From positions 1,116,001 to 1,180,000 of the forward strand of contig CAVSNU010000005.1 in assembly GCA_963729445.1 (NCBI GenBank): DNA of 64,000 nucleotides, given 5' to 3'. The stretch comes from JACCZH01 sp963729445. GTDB lineage: Bacteria > Chloroflexota > Chloroflexia > Thermomicrobiales > CFX8. The notes beneath the pieces were generated by a model. It saw nothing but the letters and a program-made list of their open reading frames with translations. It made no database searches and was not told the DNA's origin. A program made the translations under genes and the position numbers. Shown in pieces: positions 26,245 to 34,153 of the stretch (its first letter is position 1; every line of letters begins with the position of its first letter).

Positions 26245-26550
26245 TCAGGACGTGACTGGAACCACGTTCTCGACGTGCACTGGCACCTCGAAGTAGCGGA
26301 TGACTGGCGCGACACCATAGATGGCCGTCGCCTTGGCTTTCCAGGCGTCACTGTACATCGCCTCGGCGGCTTCGCGCGATTCCCAGAGGTAGAAGCCACC
26401 CACGTGGGAGCCATCCTGCTCGTAAATGTAGGCCTTGGAATGCAGCCCGGCCAGCCCGCGGTAATTCGGGGCGGTCGAGTTAAAGCGCTCGGTGGTCCCG
26501 TCGAGGCTCAATTCGTCGTTGGTATTGAAGAGAACCAGCGCAGCAATCAT
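26245..26550 (-). CDS. YdhR-like putative monooxygenase (dimeric alpha-beta barrel)
   Basis: A 101-residue protein with the ferredoxin-like barrel pattern of YdhR/antibiotic-biosynthesis-monooxygenase proteins: LHSKAYIYEQDGSHVGGFYLWESREAAEAMY (two pieces, residues 35-68) is typical. AAAGGA precedes the ATG. Family members are small cofactorless or stress-related enzymes; substrate unknown. Confidence 0.8.
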   Translation of the reverse strand: MIAALVLFNTNDELSLDGTTERFNSTAPNYRGLAGLHSKAYIYEQDGSHVGGFYLWESREAAEAMYSDAWKAKATAIYGVAPVIRYFEVPVHVENVVPVTS

Positions 26551-26617
26551 GGACGTCGTTCCTTTCCCGAACGGTTACCGTTTCGCCGGGGTGAAGCCGC
26601 CTCCACCGTCGTGGTCT

Positions 26618-27289
26618 CTAACCGATCAGCTCACTGATATCCTCAACGATCATCTCGCGGGGAGCCTGGAACGGATAGATAACTCGCAGTTTCCCCTCCG
26701 CATCGATCAAATAGGTATAGGTCGTGTGATCGACCGAGTATCCGGCAGCGGATGGCGTGCCTTCGGTCTGCGCACGATTGAAGTAGACGAAGTAGTCCCC
26801 GCCAATCGATCGTACTGTATCTTCCTCGCCAGTCAAGCCGATGAACGCGGGATCGAATTGCTCGATATACTCTCTGACCACGTCGGGAGTGTCGCGCGAG
26901 CCATCGACGCTGATGAAGACGAAGTTCAGGTCAGCGCCACGCTCACCGAGATCGCGTTTCACCTGCCGGAATTGCGCCAGCGTCGTGGGACAGACATCCG
27001 GGCAGTGGGTGAAGCCGAAGAAGAGCAGCACGGGTTTCCCGCGCAGGTCGCTCAGGCTGAGCGGCTGGCCCTCCTGATCGGTCAGTTTGAACTCGGCCAG
27101 CTCTTTGGGCGGTTCGATAACCTGCTTGCGCTCCACGGTGAGCGCGGCCGCGTCGTCCGAAGCCGGCTGGTCTCCGCTCGTCAGTCTGGGCAGCCCGAGC
27201 GAAATCAGCAGAGCAAGGAGGATAACGATCATCGCGATCATGCCGGCACGGCGAGGCTCAAGAAGTGACCGGCTCTGGGGACTGTTCAT
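26618..27289 (-). CDS. SCO1/SenC-family copper chaperone
   Basis: A 223-residue membrane-anchored thioredoxin-fold protein. Residues 17-36 form the N-terminal anchor. The copper-binding motif FFGFTHCPDVCPTTLAQF lies near residue 90, and the third ligand is the His in DHTTYTYLID near residue 190. SCO proteins deliver copper to the CuA centre of cytochrome oxidase or act as thiol reductants. It lies next to a PCu(A)C gene and a lipoprotein cytochrome c, all on the minus strand. Confidence 0.93.
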   Translation of the reverse strand: MNSPQSRSLLEPRRAGMIAMIVILLALLISLGLPRLTSGDQPASDDAAALTVERKQVIEPPKELAEFKLTDQEGQPLSLSDLRGKPVLLFFGFTHCPDVCPTTLAQFRQVKRDLGERGADLNFVFISVDGSRDTPDVVREYIEQFDPAFIGLTGEEDTVRSIGGDYFVYFNRAQTEGTPSAAGYSVDHTTYTYLIDAEGKLRVIYPFQAPREMIVEDISELIG

Positions 27290-27325
27290 AGTAGTGTTTG
27301 ACCCTGTTTCCCTGACGATCGAGCA

Positions 27326-27865
27326 TCATTCCTGAACGGGTACGGCTGGCATATCCAGCCGGTCCCCTGTATCAAAAATAAGGGTAACAGCTACTTCGTC
27401 ACCCAGCTCCAATGCGCGGTCGATGTCGATGAGCATGATATGGAACCCGCCGGGCTCGAACATCACCTCACCACCGGCCGGGATCTCAACCGACTCGACC
27501 GGTTGCATCCGCACCAGTCCATTGGTCTGGATCTCGGACTGGTGCATCTCAACGACCCGGGCAACATCCGTCTCCACGCCCGTCAACTGGACGGGCGCGC
27601 TGCCGTCGTTCTTCAGCGTCAGGTACATGGCGCTGATCACGCCGCTAGAAGAGGTCTCGTCGTGAACGTGTTCGGCTCCGGAAGTGGGGCTGCCCTCGGG
27701 GAGCACCGCCTCACGAATCCACGCGTCGCGCGTCGTGATGCCGGCCAGGACACCGTCCGTCGTGCCGTCATCGACACTGTTCTCGGCGCCGTCGCTATCG
27801 CCACACGCAACGAGGATCAATACGACCACTGCGATGAGAGACGTGAATTGTAGACCGTAGCGCAC
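27326..27865 (-). CDS. PCu(A)C copper chaperone lipoprotein
   Basis: A 179-residue exported protein. The signal peptide ends in a lipobox (LVACG, Cys near residue 21). The copper site H-x-n-M is seen as VVEMHQSEI near residue 110 and IPAGGEVMFEPGGFHIMLI near residue 135, giving Met and His ligands. PCu(A)C extracts or inserts Cu(I) at cytochrome oxidase, usually with SCO, which lies 36 bases downstream. GTG start with GGGAG upstream. Confidence 0.93.
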   Translation of the reverse strand: MRYGLQFTSLIAVVVLILVACGDSDGAENSVDDGTTDGVLAGITTRDAWIREAVLPEGSPTSGAEHVHDETSSSGVISAMYLTLKNDGSAPVQLTGVETDVARVVEMHQSEIQTNGLVRMQPVESVEIPAGGEVMFEPGGFHIMLIDIDRALELGDEVAVTLIFDTGDRLDMPAVPVQE

Positions 27866-27948
27866 AACTAGCTCCCTGAACGGTGGCGTCTCGCGTCACT
27901 CGACGCTGCCACCGAAGCTTACCGCGAGATCGTGATGCTTTACACAAA

Positions 27949-27982
27949 GAACGAGCGCGGTTCCGGTTCCCCGCGCTCGTTC
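27949..27982 (-). terminator. Intrinsic terminator after the cytochrome c gene
   Basis: GAACGAGCGCGG at 27949-27960 pairs perfectly over 12 bp with CCGCGCTCGTTC at 27971-27982 around a 10-base loop. On the minus strand it is followed by TTTGTGT. It lies 34 bases beyond the cytochrome stop codon. Confidence 0.75.
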
Positions 27983-28016
27983 GACGTTTTGTATGGATGC
28001 AGATTTCAGGTAGCGT

Positions 28017-28653
28017 TTACTCCAGGGTCTGGATAAACGCGATCACGTCGGCAATCTCGTCGTCACTCAGATCAAACTCCGGCATGATCGGAGCGAAGCC
28101 TTCGTGGACTTTAGCACTTGGGTCCGTAATGGACTCGGTGATGTAGTCCTCGTCGGCGACAACGGTGGTGCCGTCTTCAAGGGGCACTTCGCTCATCCAG
28201 AGCCCCTGCCAGGTAGGACCGGTGCCGGTGCTGCCGTCGATGGTGTGGCATGCCATGCACTGCGCCTGCCAGATGGCCCGGCCAGCTTCGGGGTCGCCAA
28301 CCATTGCGCCGGCGCCATCTCCCGGTGTCTCGTCGCCCTCGGGAGTCTCATCACGCGTCAGGAGTCTCATCGCCCTCGGGAGTTTCGTCGCCCGTCAGGA
28401 GTCTCATCAGCTTCCGGCGTTTCATCCGCCATCAGGTGTCTCGTCGCCTCCAGGCGTCTCGTCAGCCATCAGGCGTCTCGTCGCCGTCAGGCGTTTCGTC
28501 ACCATCCGCGCCAGCTGCTGTCGTGGCTGTTCCGGCCGGCGCGGTAGCAGCCGCCCCATCCTCCTCCCCGTCATCACCACAGGCTGCGATGAGCAACGAC
28601 AGGATTGCGGCAAAGGTGAAGAGGACAAAGATATTGCCCTTGATTCTGTTCAT
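28017..28653 (-). pseudogene. Lipoprotein cytochrome c, frame broken inside a repeated linker
   Basis: The 5' part (from ATG 28653) encodes a lipoprotein signal peptide (LSLLIAACGDD) and an Ala/Thr/Gly linker that enters a Gly-Asp-Glu-Thr-Pro-Asp repeat and stops near 28462. The 3' part (28370-28017) continues in another frame with the same repeat, then a mono-haem cytochrome c domain with CMACH and a C-terminal Met-containing segment (IMPEF). The two parts differ by one base modulo three, caused by four 19-bp units in an otherwise 18-bp repeat. A single protein of about 210 residues is the expected ancestor. The intact relative at 61819-62523 has the same design. Electron transfer near cytochrome oxidase is likely, given SCO and PCu(A)C next door. 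Confidence 0.8.
28320..28503 (-). repeat. Ten tandem 18/19-bp units encoding an (A/G)DETP(D/E) linker
   Basis: Reading the minus strand from 28503, unit lengths are 18, 18, 19, 18, 19, 18, 19, 18, 19, 18 bases (184 in total). The consensus is close to GGCGACGAGACGCCTGAT. Units 3 to 10 form four 37-bp doublets (19+18). Each 37-bp doublet shifts the frame by one base. The tract lies in the linker of the cytochrome c lipoprotein gene. Confidence 0.9.
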
Positions 28654-28853
28654 AAGGCATTCTCCATAATTCGTCACTAAACAGCGTTGACCGCTCTACG
28701 TGCGGTTAGACACCACCGGTCAGGATGTCAACCGTTCCATAGTCGAATGCTATCACCTTCTGAGGACCGATCTCACCCACCCGAAATGAAGTGCTACTAC
28801 GCTATGATGGCGCGACGCTCCGAAGCGGAACTGACACGATCTAGCGAGGTGGC

Positions 28854-29561
28854 ATGATGATAAACGTAGTTGGGATGGTCACGATCGGGCAGGCGCCGCG
28901 CGACGATGTCGTGCCTGCCATGCGGAACTTCTTGCCCGAAACCCTGCAAATCGTGCAGCGCGGCGCGCTCGACGGGCTATCGAAGACCGAGATTGCCGCC
29001 TATACGGTTGACGAGGGTGAGACCGGTATCATCACCCGGTTGACCGACGGCTCCTCGGTGCTGCTCTCCCACCAGAAGATCCTGCCGGCGATGCAGACGC
29101 AGGTTAATAGATTGGTGCAAGAAGATAGCGCGGAGCTAATTGTTGTGTTATGCGGCGCGAACTGGAGTGCCTTGCGGTCGGAGAAGCTGATCGTCAATCC
29201 TGGCACGCTCTTCCCGGCAGTCATCGGCTCGCTGGCCGCCGGTCGCAAGCTGGGCATCATCAAGCCTGACGCCGGCCAGGTCCAGAAGGAGCAAGCACGC
29301 TACGCGGATCTCGGCATCGATGCGGTCGTGACAGCCGCCTCGCCATATGCCGGATCGCAACGGCTGGATCTCGCGAGGGAAGCGGCCACCACCCTGCAGC
29401 ATGCCGGGTGCGATCTGGTCTGGATGACCTGCGTTGGGATGGACGCCGCGATGCGTGACATCGTGGCCGGCATCACCGGCGTGCCCGTGATCCTGGCGCA
29501 CGCACTGCTGGCACGCATGGTGACCGAGCTGCTCACGACTGAGGTAGAGGTGCGGGTTTGA
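28854..29561 (+). CDS. AroM-family protein
   Basis: A 235-residue protein matching the AroM family: VVGMVTIGQAPRDDVVPAM at the N-terminus, LLCGANWSALRS-like central part and a C-terminal CDLVWMTCVGMDAAMRD segment with a conserved-looking cysteine near residue 190. AroM resembles aspartate/glutamate racemase folds; its reaction is not established. GAGGTGG lies before the double ATG (28854/28857). It precedes a run of M28, LLM and M20 genes on the same strand, spaced by about 60 bases or less. Confidence 0.85.
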   Translation: MMINVVGMVTIGQAPRDDVVPAMRNFLPETLQIVQRGALDGLSKTEIAAYTVDEGETGIITRLTDGSSVLLSHQKILPAMQTQVNRLVQEDSAELIVVLCGANWSALRSEKLIVNPGTLFPAVIGSLAAGRKLGIIKPDAGQVQKEQARYADLGIDAVVTAASPYAGSQRLDLAREAATTLQHAGCDLVWMTCVGMDAAMRDIVAGITGVPVILAHALLARMVTELLTTEVEVRV

Positions 29562-29624
29562 TCGCGGCGCTTCCATCCCGGTCAACGAGGGACGACACAT
29601 AACCAGGTTACAGGAGGGACAACG

Positions 29625-31382
29625 ATGAGCACTACGGGAACCATCGAAAGCAAGCTCCGCGACGGAGTCTCAGCCGAACGGCTACAGGAGCATCTGGAGC
29701 AATTCAATACACTCTTCCGGGATTCCGGTACCAAGGACGAGTGGGCGGCGGCAGAGTACATCCGCGACCGGATGGCTGCGTACGGCGTTGCGGCCAGAAT
29801 TCACGAGTTCGAGTCGCTCATTTCCTGGCCGCTGGAAGGCTCGCTCACCGTTCTTGACGAGCGGGGCAACCCTGCCGAAGAGATCGCGGTGCGGACGCGC
29901 TCGTTTGGTGCGCAAACTCCAGATGGTGGTGTCGAGGCCGAGCTCATCTTTGTGCCCTTCGCGCAGCCCGAGGCCGGCGCGATGATCTTCTCGCACCGCG
30001 CGGTGGCGGGCGATTACTCAGGGCTCGACGTCGCCGGCAAGGTCGTCATAACGATGGACGGCGGTCCAGACGGCATCCGGCGCGCGCAGGAGCGTGGCGC
30101 GGCCGGCCACATCCATATCTGGCCGTCAGACGAACACGTTATCCACGAGATGATTGGTACCAGCGTCTGGGGAACGCCGACGCCCGAATCGGCCCGGCGT
30201 CTCCCGACAATTCCGGTGCTTGGTGTGAGCAACGGCGATGGCGAGCGCCTGCGCGAGCGCTGCGAGGCAGGCACGGTCAGGATCCGGATGGTCTCGAACG
30301 TCGACACGGCCTGGAGGAAGCTCCCGCTGGTTGTGGCTGATATTCCCGCGGGCTCAAGCGACCGGTTCCTGCTGGTCGGCGCGCACATTGACTCCTGGTA
30401 CGAGGGCATCACGGACAACGCGACCGGTGACGCCTCGCTCATCGAGATGGCGCGGGTTATCCAGGAGCAGCGCGGCGAGCTGTCCCACGGCGTGCGCTTT
30501 GCCTGGTGGCCGGGACATTCGACCGGCCGCTATTCCGGCTCGACCTGGTATGTCGATACCCATTTTGCCGAGCTGCGCGAGAAGTGCCTTGGCTACCTCA
30601 ACATCGATTCGCCCGGCGTGCGTGAGACCGAGATTTGGGATTGCCGCTACAACATGGGCGAGATCGAGCACATTACCGGGGCCGTCGTAAAGGAGCTTTC
30701 CGGACAGGATCCCAACATCCGCCGTCCGCTCAAGGCCGGCGACCAGTCATTCCTGGGCGTGGGTCTATCGAGCATGGGCGCATACCGCATGCTGCCGGTT
30801 GACCACCCGGACCGCAAGGCTGTTGGCGGCTGTGGGGGCGCGTACTGGTGGCACTCGCCGGAAGATACGCTCGATAAGGCCGACGCGAACATTCTGGCAG
30901 ACGACACCCGTATCTACGTGACGCTGACGGCTCGGATGTGCGTCCCCGAAGCTCATCCTTACAACTTCGTCCCCTCGGCCAATGATTTTGTCCAGCATCT
31001 CGGTGAGCTTCAGAACGTGGCCGGCCAGTATCTCGATTTATCAGAGGTAATCACCGCCGCGGAGCGCTTCAAATCGGTCGCGGAGCGGGTTGCGGCCACC
31101 GGTCCGGGCGCTGACGTTGCCCATTACAACCAGAAGGCCTTGCGCACGACCCGCATTGTGAACCCGGCGCTGTTCACCATCGACGGCCCATACGAGATGG
31201 ACCCGGCTCTTCAGCTTCCGATCCTCCCTGGTCTGGCCCCAATGCGTGAGCTCGCGACGCTCGATCCCGAGTCCAGCGAGCATCGCTTCCTCTGGACAAG
31301 GCTCATTCGCCAGCGCAACCGGGTCCACGACGCGCTGCTGCAGGCGACGGAGGTGTTGGAGTCCGCCCTCGCGCAGCGCTGA
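29625..31382 (+). CDS. M28-family peptidase-like protein
   Basis: A 585-residue protein without a signal peptide. It has a PA-like domain (about 110-230) inserted before an M28 metal-binding core. Zinc-ligand candidates are the His in VGAHIDSWYEGITDN near residue 255 with the Asp of TDN, Asp in NIDSPG near residue 326 and His in WWHSPEDT near residue 410. The canonical catalytic Glu-Glu pair is absent: the place reads WWPGHSTGRYSGSTWY near residue 293. It may be a specialised aminopeptidase/amidohydrolase or bind without catalysis. CAGGAGGG precedes the ATG. It is followed after 12 bases by the LLM gene. Confidence 0.85.
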   Translation: MSTTGTIESKLRDGVSAERLQEHLEQFNTLFRDSGTKDEWAAAEYIRDRMAAYGVAARIHEFESLISWPLEGSLTVLDERGNPAEEIAVRTRSFGAQTPDGGVEAELIFVPFAQPEAGAMIFSHRAVAGDYSGLDVAGKVVITMDGGPDGIRRAQERGAAGHIHIWPSDEHVIHEMIGTSVWGTPTPESARRLPTIPVLGVSNGDGERLRERCEAGTVRIRMVSNVDTAWRKLPLVVADIPAGSSDRFLLVGAHIDSWYEGITDNATGDASLIEMARVIQEQRGELSHGVRFAWWPGHSTGRYSGSTWYVDTHFAELREKCLGYLNIDSPGVRETEIWDCRYNMGEIEHITGAVVKELSGQDPNIRRPLKAGDQSFLGVGLSSMGAYRMLPVDHPDRKAVGGCGGAYWWHSPEDTLDKADANILADDTRIYVTLTARMCVPEAHPYNFVPSANDFVQHLGELQNVAGQYLDLSEVITAAERFKSVAERVAATGPGADVAHYNQKALRTTRIVNPALFTIDGPYEMDPALQLPILPGLAPMRELATLDPESSEHRFLWTRLIRQRNRVHDALLQATEVLESALAQR

Positions 31383-31394
31383 CAGGGAGGTTTG

Positions 31395-32326
31395 ATGGTG
31401 GACGAGCGACCCTTTCGTTTCGGCGTTCAAATTGCGCAGAGTAGCTCAGGGAAGGAATGGCTGGAGAACGGGCGCTCAGGGCGGAAGCGCTCGGGTATGA
31501 CACGCTGGTGATCCCGGACCACATTGGTGGCCGGCTGGCCTGGGGACCGGCGTTGATGGCAGCGGCTGCCGCGACCACGACGCTGCGTATTGGCACCCTG
31601 GCACTGGATAACGACTTCCGGCATCCGGCGCTGGTGGCTTCCGAGGCAGCGACGCTCGATCTCTTGTCTGACGGACGTTTTGAGCTCGGCATCGGGGCGG
31701 GATGGTTGCGGGAGGACTACGAGAAGTCCGGCCTTCCATTCGATCCGCCGGCGATCCGGGTGAGCCGCTTTGAAGAGAGCATTCAGATTATCAAGGGCCT
31801 GTTCGGTGGCGACGTCGTTCATCACGACGGGGCGTTTTACAAGATCGCGGATCTCGAAGTGTTTCCCAAGCCGGTCCAACAGCCGCACCCGCCGCTCCTG
31901 ATCGGCGCAGGTGGCAAGCGGATGCTCAGGATCGCGGCGCGCGAAGCGGACATCGTCGGGCTCGTGCCGCCGGCCTTACCGGAGGGCGGTCTGAGTCTCG
32001 AGATAGCCGCGGAGTCCGTCGAAAGACAGGTGACGTATCTCCGGGAGCAGGCTGGAGAGCGCGCCGCAAGCCTGGAGCTGCAGATGTTGAACCAGTTCCT
32101 GGCTGTGACCGATGACGCCAGATCAGCCGCGGCTGACCTGAGTACGCGCTGGAGTCTGCCGGCCGAGACGCTGCTGCAATCTCCTCACGTAATCATCGGC
32201 ACGGTTGATTCCATTGTGGAGAAGCTGATCGCCGAGCGCGAGCGGTACGGGATCTCCTACATCGTTGTGCGAGGGCACAGCCTGGACGAGTTCGCGCCCG
32301 TCGTAGCGCGGTTAAGCGGATCCTGA
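31395..32326 (+). pseudogene. LLM-class (F420-dependent-like) oxidoreductase with a frameshift near the N-terminus
   Basis: The natural start is ATG 31395, preceded by GGGAGG. It gives MVDERPFRFGVQIAQSSSGKEWLE and then leaves the family at about 31465. The family sequence resumes in another frame as ERALRAEALGYDTLVIPDHIG and continues to 32326 (FELGIGAGWLREDYEKSGLPF, then PPLLIGAGGKRML). One base is missing, or two are extra, around 31462-31475. The remaining open frame from 31457 is 289 residues and lacks the first beta strand of the TIM barrel. Substrate unknown; neighbours are hydrolases. Confidence 0.82.
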
Positions 32327-32369
32327 GATGCAAACCGTCCATAACGAAAGAGACGAAAGGGAAGAACAT

Positions 32370-33491
32370 ATGCAGAATCTGAAAGACGCGGCGAAGCAGC
32401 ACCTCGAAACCGTTGTGGAGCGCACGATGCGTATCTGCGAGGTTCCGTCGCCGACCGGAGACGAGCGCCAGCGGGCTGAGTTTGTGGCCTCCCAGCTCAG
32501 GGAGCTCGGCTACGAGCCTGAGATCGACGATGTGTGCAACGTCTATGTCCGGCGCGGGAACAAGGGCGGCAAGGCGGTCATGCTGATCGCGCACATTGAC
32601 ACGGTGTTCCCGGCAGGGACCGAGATCAAGGTGCGCCGCGACGATGAATGGCTCTACGGTCCGGGCATCGGTGACAACGCTTCCAACGTCGCCAGCATGA
32701 TCACCACGCTGCAGATCCTCGATGAGCTCGGCATCGAAACAGCGGCGGACATTATCGCAGTTGCGGATGTTGGCGAAGAAGGTCTGGGTAACCTGCGCGG
32801 CGCTCGCCGCGCGGTCGAGCGATTTCAGGATGAGCTGGGCGCGGTTGTCGTCCTCGACGGCGGCGTGGGCAGGGTCACGATGAGCGCCGTCGGTTCGGTG
32901 CGCTGGCGGGTGTCGGTTGATGGGCCGGGCGGCCACTCATTCGGGGCGTTCGGGCTTCCGAGCGCGATCCACGGTCTCTGCCGCATCGGCGCGGCGATTG
33001 CTGACCTTGAGGTACCGGAAGAACCCAAGACCACCTTTAACGTGGGGATCATCGAGGGCGGCACCACGGTCAATAGCATCGCGGCCAAGGCCTCCGCAGT
33101 TATCGACATGCGCTCGGTGAGCGCTGAAGAGCTCGACAAGCTCGTCGCCCAGGTGCGCGAGATCGTCGAGACGAAAGCGGGCGAAGGGCTCACCACCCAC
33201 ATCGAGTTTCTTGGAGAGCGGCCCGCCGGCGCGCAGACGGAGTCCGACCCATTGATCCAGATGGCCGCCGAGGGGCTACGCTGGATTGGTCGCGAACCGA
33301 CGTTCGAGGCATCAAGCACCGACATGAACATCCCCATCAGTTTCGGGATCCCGGCCGTGTGTGTCGGCGTAACCGAGGGCGAGCGGGGTCACACCGTGCA
33401 TGAGGCCGTCCGCATCGCCCCCTTCGAGCAGGGGTTAGCGCTCGCGCTGCGGTTAACCATTGAGGCAACCGATTGGGTGGCGCGGAGCTGA
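32370..33491 (+). CDS. M20-family metallopeptidase
   Basis: A 373-residue enzyme of the ArgE/DapE/CPG2 type. Zinc ligands and catalytic residues are visible: LIAHIDTVFP (His and Asp) near residue 72, GIGDNASNVAS (bridging Asp) near residue 101, DVGEEGLGNLRG (catalytic Glu and ligand Glu) near residue 133 and GERGHTVHEAVRI (His) near the end. The dimerisation domain includes GPGGHSFGAFG. I choose ATG 32370, which has AAAGGGAAG before it, over ATG 32328. It ends the AroM-M28-LLM-M20 set, which may degrade a peptide or amide substrate. Confidence 0.88.
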   Translation: MQNLKDAAKQHLETVVERTMRICEVPSPTGDERQRAEFVASQLRELGYEPEIDDVCNVYVRRGNKGGKAVMLIAHIDTVFPAGTEIKVRRDDEWLYGPGIGDNASNVASMITTLQILDELGIETAADIIAVADVGEEGLGNLRGARRAVERFQDELGAVVVLDGGVGRVTMSAVGSVRWRVSVDGPGGHSFGAFGLPSAIHGLCRIGAAIADLEVPEEPKTTFNVGIIEGGTTVNSIAAKASAVIDMRSVSAEELDKLVAQVREIVETKAGEGLTTHIEFLGERPAGAQTESDPLIQMAAEGLRWIGREPTFEASSTDMNIPISFGIPAVCVGVTEGERGHTVHEAVRIAPFEQGLALALRLTIEATDWVARS

Positions 33492-33632
33492 GGCTGGCGA
33501 ACAGCCTCCTTCCAGAAACCGGCCTCGTTGCGCTCGCGATAACGGTGCCAGGAGGATTGACCTCTCTCGAACGTTCAACGTGATCGCGCGTGAGTGGCAC
33601 GATACACGAAAAGTGGCTAAAGAGATGTGGAT

Positions 33633-33659
33633 TTGATAGGCAAAGTGCTGCGGTACAAT
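33633..33659 (+). promoter_or_regulatory. Candidate promoter of the 134-aa gene
   Basis: TTGATA at 33633-33638 and TACAAT at 33654-33659 resemble -35 and -10 elements, though the spacer is only 15 bases. The -10 lies about 44 bases before the ATG at 33703. Confidence 0.35.
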
Positions 33660-33702
33660 CGGGAGTGAGATCGTCTGTTCGTTTCAGAAGGGAAGCCCAG
33701 CG

Positions 33703-34107
33703 ATGCCCCATGAGTTCATGCCCAGTGACCTGATTCCTCCAGATCTGAAGGATGGGGCAGAGGAGTTCATCGACGACTTTCGTAACCAGTGGATATCCCT
33801 GGTCGAGACGTCAGCGCAGGCCGGAAAACGTCCGATGATGATCTTCCTTCCGACCCAGGGCGACCCGCTGCTGGTTGGCCGGATCCAGGTGCGCGAGCCG
33901 CACTTGCTCCGCATCGACGGTGCACCCATCTCAGACCCCACCAGCGTGACGATTATCTATGCGCACTACAACACGCTGCAGCTCATGATCAAGTTCATGG
34001 ACGCGCCGCTGCCTGCACCCGACGCACCGGAACTCCCCCGGCACAAGGGCATCGGTTTTGACGTCAACTTCATCAACTCCGCCAAGCAGGAGGTGGAGGT
34101 AGGCTGA
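33703..34107 (+). CDS. Hypothetical protein, 134 aa
   Basis: I do not recognise the family. The protein is soluble, acidic and mixed alpha/beta in appearance, with IFLPTQGDPLLVGRIQVREPHLLRIDG (two pieces) suggesting a small beta domain that might resemble an Hfq/Sm-like or PilZ-like fold; this is speculation. AGAAGGGAAG precedes the ATG. It is convergent with the HD-GYP gene. Confidence 0.72.
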   Translation: MPHEFMPSDLIPPDLKDGAEEFIDDFRNQWISLVETSAQAGKRPMMIFLPTQGDPLLVGRIQVREPHLLRIDGAPISDPTSVTIIYAHYNTLQLMIKFMDAPLPAPDAPELPRHKGIGFDVNFINSAKQEVEVG

Positions 34108-34153
34108 CCGCGAGTTGCTACCGGCGGACGGCGAAACTATCGCAGATCTGGGG

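Noticed and set aside
28320..28503. Regularly spaced repeats as a possible CRISPR array
   Set aside because: Units are directly contiguous 18-19-bp copies with no unique spacers, and they encode a peptide repeat in a lipoprotein linker.
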